The translations under genes were made by a program, and so were the position numbers. This document shows positions 11,414 through 22,685 of a DNA stretch of 64,000 nucleotides, one piece after another. The notes under the pieces were generated by a model. That model saw nothing but the letters and a program-made list of their open reading frames with translations, searched no databases and had not been told where the DNA came from. The stretch lies in assembly GCA_905182975.1 (NCBI GenBank), contig CAJJDM010000084.1, forward strand, positions 8,482 to 72,481, in the 5' to 3' direction. Each line of letters starts with the position of its first letter. The first letter of the stretch is position 1. Source of the DNA: Paramecium primaurelia. Lineage: Eukaryota; Ciliophora; Oligohymenophorea; Peniculida; Parameciidae.

Positions 11414-14400
11414 ATGCAGGGCACTTTATAAGAGAATGAAGTTATAACTGACATATTTAGTTAAATTAAGGATGTAGATGAACAACTCTTTGATGTCGTT
11501 TTAGAAATGCTTATAAAGAGAAAGGTTTAAGATTGCATTGGATATCTTTCTAAAGATGAAAATCAAAAACATATATAATCGTAAATCTTACAACAACAAG
11601 AGAATAAAACCCAAGTTGACAAAGAATAGAAATTGTTTGTTATTGTAAATAACATTAAATAAATTACAGATGTTTTAAAAAAATTAAAAGATCATGACTT
11701 TAATTCCAAAGATTTTTCTTCTAAAGAAAAATATGAATCTACATTAAGTCTAATTAATAGCATCAAGAATAATAGCTAGATCATCAAATTTTTGTAATTT
11801 TTAGTTCACCTTACATCCTTTGATACAACTTTAATATAATGTGGGTCTAATTCATTACATATTTTAGTGTAGTTGAAAGTGAACCTTAGAAATACAAATT
11901 TTGAAAATATTAAGATCTTAAACACTTCTTTAGTAGGAGCGAACTTTGTAAAATGCAATTTAAGCGGATCAAAGTTAGATAATGTAGATATCAGTGGGAT
12001 AAATTTGAATGGTGCTTAATTATTCAATTGCAATTGGAAGAACATAAAAATAAATGAATTGAATAAATTGGATGGACACAGCGGCAGCGTGAATTCAGTA
12101 TGTTTCTCTCGTGATGGAACTAATTTAGCATCTGGTAGTGAAGATAAGTCTATTCGTCTTTGGAATGTAAAAACAGGATAATAAAAAGCTAAATTAGAAG
12201 GTCATACTCATAATGTTTTGTCAGTCTGTTTCTCTCCTGATGGAAATACATTAGCATCCGGTAGTGAAGATAAGTCTATTATTCTTTGGAATGTAAAAAC
12301 AGGATAATAAAAAGCAAAATTAAAAGGTCATAGTGATTGGGTTAGATCAGTTTGTTTCTCTCCTAATGGAAATACATTAGCATCTGGTAGTGAAGATAAG
12401 TCTATCTACCTTTGGGATGTCACAACAGGATAGTAAAAAGCCAAATTAGATGGTCATAGTGATTATGTTAGATCAGTCTGTTTCTCTCCTGATGGAAATA
12501 CATTAGCATCCGGTAGTGAAGATAAGTCTATTATTCTTTGGAATGTAAAAACAGGATAATAAAAAGCAAAATTAAAAGGTCATAGTGATTGGGTTAGATC
12601 AGTTTGTTTCTCTCCTAATGGAAATACATTAGCATCTGGTAGTTAGGATAACACTATTCGTCTTTGGGATGTCAACACAGTATAATAAAAAGCCAAATTA
12701 GATGGTCATGGTAATTATGTTAGATCAGTTTGTTTCTCTCCTGATGGAAATACATTAGCATCTGGTAGTGAAGATAAGTCTATCTACCTTTGGGATGTCA
12801 CAACAGGATAGTAAAAAGCCAAATTAGATGGTCATAGTGATTATGTTAGATCAGTCTGTTTCTCTCCGGATGGAACTACTTTAGCATCTAGTGGTTAGGA
12901 TAATACTATCCGTCTTTGGGATGTCAAAATAGAATAATAATAAATAAAATTAGACGGTCATAGTAAATATATCAACTCAGTTTGTTTCTCAGCTGATGGA
13001 AAGACATTAGCATCCGGTAGTGAAGATAAGTCTATTCGTCTTTGGGATGTTACCACAGGATAATAAAAAGTCAAATTAGATGGTCATAGAGGATATGTCT
13101 ATTCAGTTTGTTTCTCACCTGATGGAAATACATTAGCATCTGGTAGTTAGGATAACTCAATTCGTATTTGGGATGTCAACACAGGATAGTAAAAAACCAA
13201 ATTAGATGGTCATAGCGATTATGTTAGATCAGTCTGTTTCTCTCCGGATGGAAATACACTAGCATCTGGTAGTTATGATAACTCTATCCGTCTTTGGGAT
13301 GTCAAAATAGGATAATAAAAAAGTAAATTAGATGGTCATAGCGATTATGTCTACACTGTTTGTTTCTCAGCTGATGGAAAGACATTAGCATCTGGTAGTG
13401 AAGATAAGTCTATTCGTCTTTGGGATGTTACCACAGGATAATAAAAAGTCAAATTAGATGGTCATAGAGGATATGTCTATTCAGTTTGTTTCTCCCCTGA
13501 TGGAAGCACATTAGCATCTGGTAGTGAAGATAAGTCAATCCGTTTTTGGGATGTCAAAAAAGAATAATAAAAAACCAAATTAGATGGTCATAGTGGAACT
13601 GTCTACTCAATCTGTTTTTCACCTGATGGAAGTAAATTAGCATCTGGTAGTGAAGATAAGTCAATTCGCCTTTGGGATGTCAACACAGGATAATAAAAAG
13701 CCAAATTAGATGGTCATAGTGATTATGTTTTATCAGTTTGTTATTCACCTGATGGAATTACATTAGCATCTGGTAGTGAAGATAAGTCTATTCGTCTTTG
13801 GGATGTTAAAACAGGATAATACAAAGCCAGATTAGATGGTCATAGTGAAACTGTCTACTCAGTTTGTTTGTCACCTGATGGAAGTATATTAGCATCTGCT
13901 AGTAAAGATAAGTCTATACGCCTTTGGGATGTCAAAAATGAATAATAAAAAACAAAATTAGATGGTCATAATGGATATGTTTACTCAGTCTGTTTCTCAC
14001 CTGATGGAAATACATTAGCATCTGGTAGTGAAGATAAGTCTATCCGTCTTTGGGATGTCAAAAAAGAATAGTAAAAATCCAAATTAGATAGTCATAGTGG
14101 GATTGTCTACTCAGTCTGTTTCTCACCTGATGGAAATACCTTAGCATCTGGTAGTTAGGATAACTCTATCCTTCTTTGGGATGTCAAAAAAGTAAAATAA
14201 AAAGCCAAATTAGATGGCCATAGTGGAACTGTCAACTCAGTTTGTTTCTCACCTGATGGAAATACATTAGCATCTGGTAGTTAGGATAACTCTATCCGTC
14301 TTTGGGATGTCAAAAAAGTATAATAAAAAGCCAAATTTGATGGTCTTAGTGGAAATGTTTTCTCAATCCGTTTCTCTCCTGATGGAAAAAAATTAGCATC

Positions 14401-14970
14401 TGGTAGTGAAGATAAGTCTATCCGTCTTTGGGATGCCTTATCAGGATAATTAAAAACCAAATTAGATGGTCATAGTGGATATATTTACTCAGTCTGTTTC
14501 TCACCTGATGGAAATACATTAGCATCTGGTAGTGAAGATAAGTCTATCCGTCTTTGGGATGTTAAAACAGGATAATTAAAATCTAAATTGGATGGGCATA
14601 GTGATAGAGTTTGGTCAGTCTGTTACTCTCTTGATGGAAATATATTAACATCTAGTAGTGGTGATCAGTCGATCCATTTATGGGATGTTAAAAATGAAAA
14701 ATAAATTTCATCCGCTGACAAAAATTATAGAAATATCAATACGTAATTTAAAGCCCTAATTTTTTAAAACAATCCTATACCAGGTATTTATTATTTAATT
14801 ATTATTTAGGCTCTAATTATTCAATTCTTGTTATATCTCACGAAATTATATTGGAAGCCTAAGGAACACAGATCTTGTAAGGAGAATTTATTAATCATTA
14901 AGAGAAAGATTTAAAACCGTTGCTCAAATCAAAAGGAAGTTGCTTTTTAGAAGATTTAAAGAAAAGGTGA
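11414..14970 (+). CDS. Pentapeptide + 21-unit WD40-repeat protein
   Basis: Spliced length is 1,176 residues with one intron near the end (14784-14809, 26 nt) and stop TGA 14968-14970. Residues 1-165 are charged, Gln-rich and probably helical. About 170-205 form a short pentapeptide-like stretch (N.S..GANF..CNLSGSKLDN pattern). Residues 221-1102 are 21 tandem WD40 repeats, each exactly 42 residues (126 bp), with GH...V.SVCFSPDG..LASGS.D.SIRLWDV. Twenty-one units would fit three seven-bladed propellers. A conserved-looking 74-residue tail follows the intron. WD40 propellers are interaction platforms; partner and process are unknown. The gene sits alone in a gene-poor region, with a broken relative at 19570-20042. 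In-frame TAA/TAG occur in nearly every repeat, which is strong evidence for code 6. Confidence 0.9.
12074..14719 (+). repeat. Tandem array of 21 x 126 bp WD40 units
   Basis: The GGH codon of the first unit is at 12074 and that of the last at 14594, exactly 20 x 126 bp apart, with no unit of aberrant length. Many units are nearly identical at the DNA level, so the array probably exchanges and copies units. Unlike the TPR array, the units carry no introns. Confidence 0.92.
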
Positions 14971-15164
14971 ATTTTTTGACTATCAACAACAATACAATTA
15001 TAAATATAATCAAATTCTAATATTTTTTAATTATGTCTTTATTTACTAATTTTTATCTTAATTCTTAAGTTATTTCAGTACATGTTTTTTTCAAAAGTTG
15101 ATTTCATTTTAGTTGAATGTACACCTCCTTCAATTAAATATATAAAATCCATAAGTCTAGTGTA
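14971..15164. other. Downstream spacer of the WD40 gene
   Basis: AT-rich spacer between the WD40 stop and the next duplicated contig end; nothing recognised. Confidence 0.4.
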
Positions 15165-16501
15165 GGGAATATTTATTGAGATGTTATATAATCTCATATC
15201 AATTTATCTTTATAGAGATTTAAACTTAATTGAAACTTCTTAAAATAAATACTCTACTTCTCTTTTAAAGGACAAAACTGAGAGCATTAAGAGGCTGTTT
15301 TAAGAAAATTTAAATTAACACAACTCCATTCTATTTAAATCATATAGGATATTCTAAGATAGATTTACTTAATTTATGTTTATTTATATGATTATAAATA
15401 GTGAAAGATATATTTCATAAAAAAGATAATAATAAAAAGATATGTCAAGAATAAAAAAAATAAATATTATCCTAGATTATTTAAGTAAATAATTTAAACT
15501 ATAAAAAGGTTGAAACAATTAGATTTAATAATTATAAAAACTCTTTTATTAAAACCTTTTATTATTTATTAAATAGATATTTAAAGTATTTCTGAATATA
15601 AATTAAAGATATAGTAATCATTAATAAGTATTATATCCCCTAAAGGATAGAGATTTAAGGAGATATTTATAAATTACCTAACATTCATCTCATAATCTTA
15701 AATACTGATTAACTTAAGCTCTATGTGAATTCTTACATACATCCAAAGTGGCAACTTTCAACAATTCTTTAAATTTCTATAAATATTTAAAGTATTGTTG
15801 ATCACTGATTTAATGTAAAAAGGCTTTAAAGAGTTAGAACTATATAACCACTTTTACCTTCAAGACGATTTTCACGAAAATACCCCTTAACACATCTTAA
15901 CTCTTTAAAAACTCATCAAATAGTTAAATTTTACAATAAAATTAATAAACTAAGAAATTACCCTAAATTAATTTTAAATAATTCAAAAGTGATAAAATTG
16001 AAGTAAAAGAAGAATAAAAGTAACCCATACATATCCAGAATGGATAATCTTAAAATAATGAAATTTTTCATCTTTATAAAATTGAGATTCACCCCCTAAG
16101 ATTAATAGGATGATAAATTTATAGAACTAACTAAAAAATAAAAAGTATGAAATTAATGATACTTATTATTGGGTAAAAGTCAATATATGTGTATTTTATC
16201 TTAATTACAAAATATAAAATTTTTCAATAATTATTTTATGAATTAAGGTTAAAAAGTTTAATGATTTTATGTTACAGTTAGTTTGAAAATAACTCTGTTT
16301 AATTTAAAATACCTTTTTTCGTCAATTTTCTCCTCCTCCATGTTCATTTTAGGACTATTCATCCTCTATTTTCTACTCTTCTCTATTACCTCAGGTGACA
16401 TATGGGGTTTGGCTACACCCTATTTACCCCCGCTTCCTGAGTAAATTATAATGTCTTTTGTACCTTGCTTCGCTTGCATCAACAACCGCCTCCTTCATCC
16501 A
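15165..16501. repeat. Duplicated contig end, copy 1 (joined by N at 16502), IES retained
   Basis: A 1,337-bp segment repeated at 16503-17839 across a single N. It contains the 50-bp TA-bounded insertion at 15793-15842 and a more GC-rich patch at 16381-16500. That patch carries the 15-mer at 16406-16420, the inverse complement of 10988-11002. No gene is supported. Confidence 0.85.
15793..15842. mobile_element. 50-bp internal eliminated sequence (IES), retained copy
   Basis: The segment starts with TA and is followed by TA, and is absent from the otherwise matching copy at 18262-19495. Its ends read TATTGTTG (left) and, on the opposite strand, TATAGTTC (right). Each matches the Paramecium IES end consensus TAYAGYNR at 7 of 8 positions. 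The length falls in the ~45-55 bp IES size class. IESs are remnants of Tc1/mariner-like transposons removed precisely between TA dinucleotides when the somatic nucleus forms. The boundary can be placed at either of two adjacent TAs on the right; this choice gives the better consensus. Confidence 0.88.
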
Positions 16502-16502
16502 N

Positions 16503-17839
16503 GGGAATATTTATTGAGATGTTATATAATCTCATATCAATTTATCTTTATAGAGATTTAAACTTAATTGAAACTTCTTAAAATAAATACTCTACTTCTC
16601 TTTTAAAGGACAAAACTGAGAGCATTAAGAGGCTGTTTTAAGAAAATTTAAATTAACACAACTCCATTCTATTTAAATCATATAGGATATTCTAAGATAG
16701 ATTTACTTAATTTATGTTTATTTATATGATTATAAATAGTGAAAGATATATTTCATAAAAAAGATAATAATAAAAAGATATGTCAAGAATAAAAAAAATA
16801 AATATTATCCTAGATTATTTAAGTAAATAATTTAAACTATAAAAAGGTTGAAACAATTAGATTTAATAATTATAAAAACTCTTTTATTAAAACCTTTTAT
16901 TATTTATTAAATAGATATTTAAAGTATTTCTGAATATAAATTAAAGATATAGTAATCATTAATAAGTATTATATCCCCTAAAGGATAGAGATTTAAGGAG
17001 ATATTTATAAATTACCTAACATTCATCTCATAATCTTAAATACTGATTAACTTAAGCTCTATGTGAATTCTTACATACATCCAAAGTGGCAACTTTCAAC
17101 AATTCTTTAAATTTCTATAAATATTTAAAGTATTGTTGATCACTGATTTAATGTAAAAAGGCTTTAAAGAGTTAGAACTATATAACCACTTTTACCTTCA
17201 AGACGATTTTCACGAAAATACCCCTTAACACATCTTAACTCTTTAAAAACTCATCAAATAGTTAAATTTTACAATAAAATTAATAAACTAAGAAATTACC
17301 CTAAATTAATTTTAAATAATTCAAAAGTGATAAAATTGAAGTAAAAGAAGAATAAAAGTAACCCATACATATCCAGAATGGATAATCTTAAAATAATGAA
17401 ATTTTTCATCTTTATAAAATTGAGATTCACCCCCTAAGATTAATAGGATGATAAATTTATAGAACTAACTAAAAAATAAAAAGTATGAAATTAATGATAC
17501 TTATTATTGGGTAAAAGTCAATATATGTGTATTTTATCTTAATTACAAAATATAAAATTTTTCAATAATTATTTTATGAATTAAGGTTAAAAAGTTTAAT
17601 GATTTTATGTTACAGTTAGTTTGAAAATAACTCTGTTTAATTTAAAATACCTTTTTTCGTCAATTTTCTCCTCCTCCATGTTCATTTTAGGACTATTCAT
17701 CCTCTATTTTCTACTCTTCTCTATTACCTCAGGTGACATATGGGGTTTGGCTACACCCTATTTACCCCCGCTTCCTGAGTAAATTATAATGTCTTTTGTA
17801 CCTTGCTTCGCTTGCATCAACAACCGCCTCCTTCATCCA
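16503..17839. repeat. Duplicated contig end, copy 2, IES retained
   Basis: Second copy of 15165-16501 after the N at 16502. From 16977 on it is in turn repeated beyond the N at 18261. No gene is supported. Confidence 0.85.
17131..17180. mobile_element. 50-bp IES, second retained copy
   Basis: Same 50-bp element as 15793-15842, in the overlapping contig. It is directly comparable with the excised version at 18416-18417, where only one TA remains at the corresponding place. Confidence 0.88.
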
Positions 17840-17854
17840 CCCGCTCTCCTCAGT

Positions 17855-17871
17855 AGGGGCTTTTAGCCCCT
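17855..17871. other. Perfect GC-rich hairpin
   Basis: AGGGGCT, three T residues, AGCCCCT: a 7-bp perfect stem in a GC-rich island, repeated at 19090-19106 in the overlapping contig. It could be a structured RNA element or part of an old mobile element; no family is recognised. Confidence 0.45.
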
Positions 17872-18261
17872 TGGCTTGGAGTCATTTGAATGCAACCACA
17901 ATAGAAAAAATTTTTTGTTACGATTAGCTATTCCATTGAATTCCTAAGAAATTCACCTTAGTCAAGGTATTTCAACATTAAAAATCACTGTTTTTAATAG
18001 GGTTTTAATGTTATCCAATAACCAAAATTCTATTAAATGAAATAATGAAGAGGAAAATAAAAACACGTCATTTCCAAAATAAACATCCTTACCTTTTTTA
18101 TTTATTTGTAATACTTCAGAAAAATAATCATTTGTTTTGCATTAAGCTTTCCAAAAAGTAAATCTCTTTTGAAGGTAAAAATTATCCTAAAATAAAACCT
18201 TAATAATTTATCAAATCTCCCTTAAGGACAAGAACTCATACAAATTGTATTTTTGGGATAN

Positions 18262-19495
18262 CCTAAAGGATAGAGATTTAAGGAGATATTTATAAATTAC
18301 CTAACATTCATCTCATAATCTTAAATACTGATTAACTTAAGCTCTATGTGAATTCTTACATACATCCAAAGTGGCAACTTTCAACAATTCTTTAAATTTC
18401 TATAAATATTTAAAGTATAACCACTTTTACCTTCAAGACGATTTTCACGAAAATACCCCTTAACACATCTTAACTCTTTAAAAACTCATCAAATAGTTAA
18501 ATTTTACAATAAAATTAATAAACTAAGAAATTACCCTAAATTAATTTTAAATAATTCAAAAGTGATAAAATTGAAGTAAAAGAAGAATAAAAGTAACCCA
18601 TACATATCCAGAATGGATAATCTTAAAATAATGAAATTTTTCATCTTTATAAAATTGAGATTCACCCCCTAAGATTAATAGGATGATAAATTTATAGAAC
18701 TAACTAAAAAATAAAAAGTATGAAATTAATGATACTTATTATTGGGTAAAAGTCAATATATGTGTATTTTATCTTAATTACAAAATATAAAATTTTTCAA
18801 TAATTATTTTATGAATTAAGGTTAAAAAGTTTAATGATTTTATGTTACAGTTAGTTTGAAAATAACTCTGTTTAATTTAAAATACCTTTTTTCGTCAATT
18901 TTCTCCTCCTCCATGTTCATTTTAGGACTATTCATCCTCTATTTTCTACTCTTCTCTATTACCTCAGGTGACATATGGGGTTTGGCTACACCCTATTTAC
19001 CCCCGCTTCCTGAGTAAATTATAATGTCTTTTGTACCTTGCTTCGCTTGCATCAACAACCGCCTCCTTCATCCACCCGCTCTCCTCAGTAGGGGCTTTTA
19101 GCCCCTTGGCTTGGAGTCATTTGAATGCAACCACAATAGAAAAAATTTTTTGTTACGATTAGCTATTCCATTGAATTCCTAAGAAATTCACCTTAGTCAA
19201 GGTATTTCAACATTAAAAATCACTGTTTTTAATAGGGTTTTAATGTTATCCAATAACCAAAATTCTATTAAATGAAATAATGAAGAGGAAAATAAAAACA
19301 CGTCATTTCCAAAATAAACATCCTTACCTTTTTTATTTATTTGTAATACTTCAGAAAAATAATCATTTGTTTTGCATTAAGCTTTCCAAAAAGTAAATCT
19401 CTTTTGAAGGTAAAAATTATCCTAAAATAAAACCTTAATAATTTATCAAATCTCCCTTAAGGACAAGAACTCATACAAATTGTATTTTTGGGATA
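18262..19495. repeat. Duplicated contig end after the N at 18261 (IES-excised version)
   Basis: Matches 16977-18260 except that the 50-bp IES has been removed, leaving a single TA at 18416-18417. This is the expected somatic product. Confidence 0.85.
18416..18417. other. Excised IES junction (residual TA)
   Basis: At this TA the other two contigs carry the 50-bp element. Precise loss leaving one TA is the hallmark of Paramecium IES excision. Confidence 0.85.
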
Positions 19496-19569
19496 TAAAA
19501 GGGTTGTTTTTTAAATGGAAATCTTGCATTTTCCCAATATGTTGGTATATATATTTTATGAGGATTTTA

Positions 19570-20042
19570 TTTTTTATCCTGTTTTGACATCCCTTAGACG
19601 AATAAAGTTATCTTCACTAACAGAAGCTAATGAATTTCCTCAGCAAATTTACAAACTGAATAGAGAGTTTAACAATGGCCATCCAATTTTTATCAATTTA
19701 GCTTCATTTAAATTGATTCCATAAAAATTCACATTATCAAATTCAGATCTTGATAAATTGCTTTTTGCTAAATTTAATTCATATAAAGAAGTATTTTTAA
19801 TTTTGAAATAAATAAATTTTTTTTGCGAGATCAATTTTCATTTCAACAAAAAGTGATTTAGATCCATCGATAAATTTTGATATGTCTAAATAATTTACAC
19901 ATTTGAGATAGTTTTTAAATGAGATATTTGTGCCTGTATTATTGACAATTTTGATCAAATCAGCAATTGAATAATATTATTGCCTCTCAAACACTGATAT
20001 ACAATAATCCTTATTATCAAGATTACACTTAATTTTTTTCAT
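19570..20042 (-). pseudogene. Decayed relative of the pentapeptide-WD40 gene
   Basis: Read on the minus strand from an ATG at 20042, pieces in different frames match the order of parts in the 11414-14970 protein. First comes a Cys-containing helical N-terminus, then a pentapeptide-like stretch (19650-19800, with SNLS.S.FDNVNF.GINLNEA comparable to CNLSGSKLDNVDISGINLNGA), then the start of a WD repeat (19575-19665, recognisable LASVSEDN.IRL-type and DVKTGQ-type pieces). The frame breaks at least twice and the remaining WD units are missing. It lies about 4.6 kb from the intact gene in the opposite orientation. I judge it a broken paralogue; a heavily spliced short gene is less likely. Confidence 0.65.
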
Positions 20043-22685
20043 TTATGCTCATTTATCTTGTAAGGTTTGTTGGGAATTTTTTTTCATCATGTAGATAACA
20101 ATCAAATATTTACAAATTTTCCCTAATTGTCTCTGCTTTTCTTTTAATAAAAAAGAATTAATTGATTAGTTAAAGAATTAAATGGATAACTTAATTTAAT
20201 TAAGTTAAAGTTCATTAAAAGGAAATTGATTAACTATATTAAGGATCGTTGAAATTATTAATGAGAGTTCCAAAAACTACTACAGATTAACTTTTAAATC
20301 TTCTTGTTAAACCTCTCGTACTATTGAATAATGAAGAGGTAGCATAAATAACGAGAAAAATTCAGGATAGACACAATTTATGGTAAGAATGTTATATAAT
20401 ATAAAATTGTAAACATTAGGAATTTTAAAGGAAAATTAAGTAATATACCAAAAAATAAGAATAACTATGAAATAAAGGAGGATATATTTGGAAATAACAT
20501 CAATAGGAGCAACATATAAACACTTAGTAATTAGTCATTATAAATAGAATTTAAATACATTCAATAAAAAAATTAATAACTGTAAAAATGGCGTAAAGGT
20601 GAAAATATTGAATAGAATAGTTAAACAAATACAATTAATATGAAAAGATTATATGTTTTAAATAATTTATGTTTTCTCTTCTCCCTAACAGATGGAAAAA
20701 ATTCACTTAACTTAATCTTTGGAATCATTTCAATTGTAAAATTTTCTACTGACAGAGTAATAAATTTGGTAAATAAAGTTAAAGCAAAGCTTAAATTAGT
20801 ACTACATCCGTCTTAATAATCCTATTATATCTTTGTATGCTGAGATATCTAAATATTAGGCAAAGCATTATTCAATTTATGGAATTTCAGATTTTAAGTC
20901 ATTCAGTAGATATTCTTAGAAATTAAATTTATCATATCACAATCTAATAAATTTTATAATTTTATATAATAAATGCAAAATGTATAATGACAATTAACAA
21001 AACTTCATTCTTATCTAAAACATAATTAAAATAGTATTATTTGTGAATTAATTGTACTTCTGATTCCTACTATATTGAAAATAAGCATCAATAGTAACTC
21101 CATAATCTCTTTAGAGGGATGTAAATTTTATAAATATATAAATTTCGTTTGTTTAAATTAAGAACGAGCTCAGCTTCCGGAATAGGAGCCTCGCCCGCAA
21201 CCTATTAAATAGGTTTAAACTTGGATAGGTTTTGCATAATTGAAGAACCCGTGAAGGATTAAGTTTTTTATATTAAATAATTTTCTTAAATATTAAAATA
21301 TTAATTTATAATTTATGGGTTTATAATATAATATATTAATAATTAAATATATATATATCAATACATCTAACTATTCATTGTTATTCTTGTATGTTATTAG
21401 TTTTCAAGCTTTTTTCTGATTCTCTCATGCTACAAATGTATCGATCTAAGTTTATTTATATAAAGACACACTTTAATTATAAATATCATAAATACCAAAA
21501 AGTAGTAGAATTATCAAAATGAAACAAAAACTAAGTAGGAAAACTCAGTAAATTTTACAAGTTTGTTGCAATTACAAGATGTTATTAGATGGGTATAATG
21601 ATTATTTTTTTAATGAACAAAAATTTGCTCTTGTGAAAATTCACATTAGCCTAAGAGATTAAGGGAAATTATTAGATTATTAAAACAAAGAACTCAGTTA
21701 TAAAAAAAAACTAAAATTATACCTTTTTAGTTGAAAAAACAAGCACATAAATTATAATTATTACTTATAATTAGATATAACATCAAAAAAATTTTTTTTT
21801 GAGTTTAACTAAAATCATTTATCATTTAAAATTTTTATCTTCATTCTAGTATGGCGCTAATTTTTTTTTATTGATAAATTTGAATCTAAGATTTACTTGA
21901 AGAACTTTTTGAAAGTTGTTAGGAAATTCTGTTAATATTTTATTTCAAATTAGTCATCTCAGTTACTTTAACCATCATTTTCGGCAACACTCAAACTACT
22001 GTTTCAATCATATATGAGTTTCCACCAATTAAGTTAAATTTTGCTAATTATTGATATTAGGAGTACTTCAAAATTAGTTGATAATGTGATCTTCTTTGAA
22101 ACTTTCAGAATACTGAAAGGTCTTTTAGTGATTGATAATAGTTATTCTAGTCATTTTCAATTCTGTTTTAATTTAATAATAATTTTTTGGCTTTAAAATT
22201 GATGTCAAATTCTTTTAATGATCAGATTATATTTTTCTAATTTATTTTATAAAATTCAATTCATTATGATTGTTAATTTAAAAAGTTAACTTGTCAACAA
22301 TTTCCAGCTATCAAATTTTTTATCTGTCTTATAAGATTAGTTGATTAAATTATAAAAAGTTGAAATCAACAGAACATTTTATACATTCAAAAAGTTAACC
22401 CTTATAAAAATCTTATTTGTTAATTTCATGTTCAAGATTAAAAATTTAATGTGTTATTTACAATTCAAAAAATTTGAAGTAAAATCAAAATATATTACAA
22501 TAGTTAATTGTTCTAAGTTGGGAAAATTGACTTAATACGTAAGATCTCAAGATAAATTACAATATTTATCTTGCAGGATTTGATACAAAATGATTAACAA
22601 ATATTAAATAGTAAATTTACTATTAATAAAATAATAGAATACTATAGATTAATTTAATGATTCATATTTAATAAAATAGTAATCT
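20043..22685. other. Gene-poor stretch with weak ORF candidates
   Basis: Small code-6 ORFs can be read on the plus strand at 20261-20470 (Gln/Lys-rich, no clear continuation after a possible 20-nt intron) and 21519-21734 (71 residues). Minus-strand pieces around 22000-22460 look coding but are broken by TGA. None matches a known family, so none is called. A GC-rich patch at about 21165-21250 stands out from the AT-rich background. Confidence 0.3.

Larger units (their letters stand above)
16977..18260. repeat. Duplicated contig end before the N at 18261 (IES-containing version)
   Basis: These 1,284 bp recur as 1,234 bp at 18262-19495. The only difference noticed is the 50-bp IES at 17131-17180, present here and missing there. 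The part beyond 17839 has a more GC-rich patch with a perfect hairpin (17855-17871). No gene is supported. Confidence 0.85.

Noticed and set aside
10988..16420. DNA transposon with terminal inverted repeats carrying the WD40 gene
   Set aside because: Only 15 bp match exactly, no transposase and no target-site duplication were seen; kept only as an observation.
21160..21250. Structured non-coding RNA gene in a GC-rich patch
   Set aside because: Composition is suggestive, but no conserved secondary structure or family motif was recognised.
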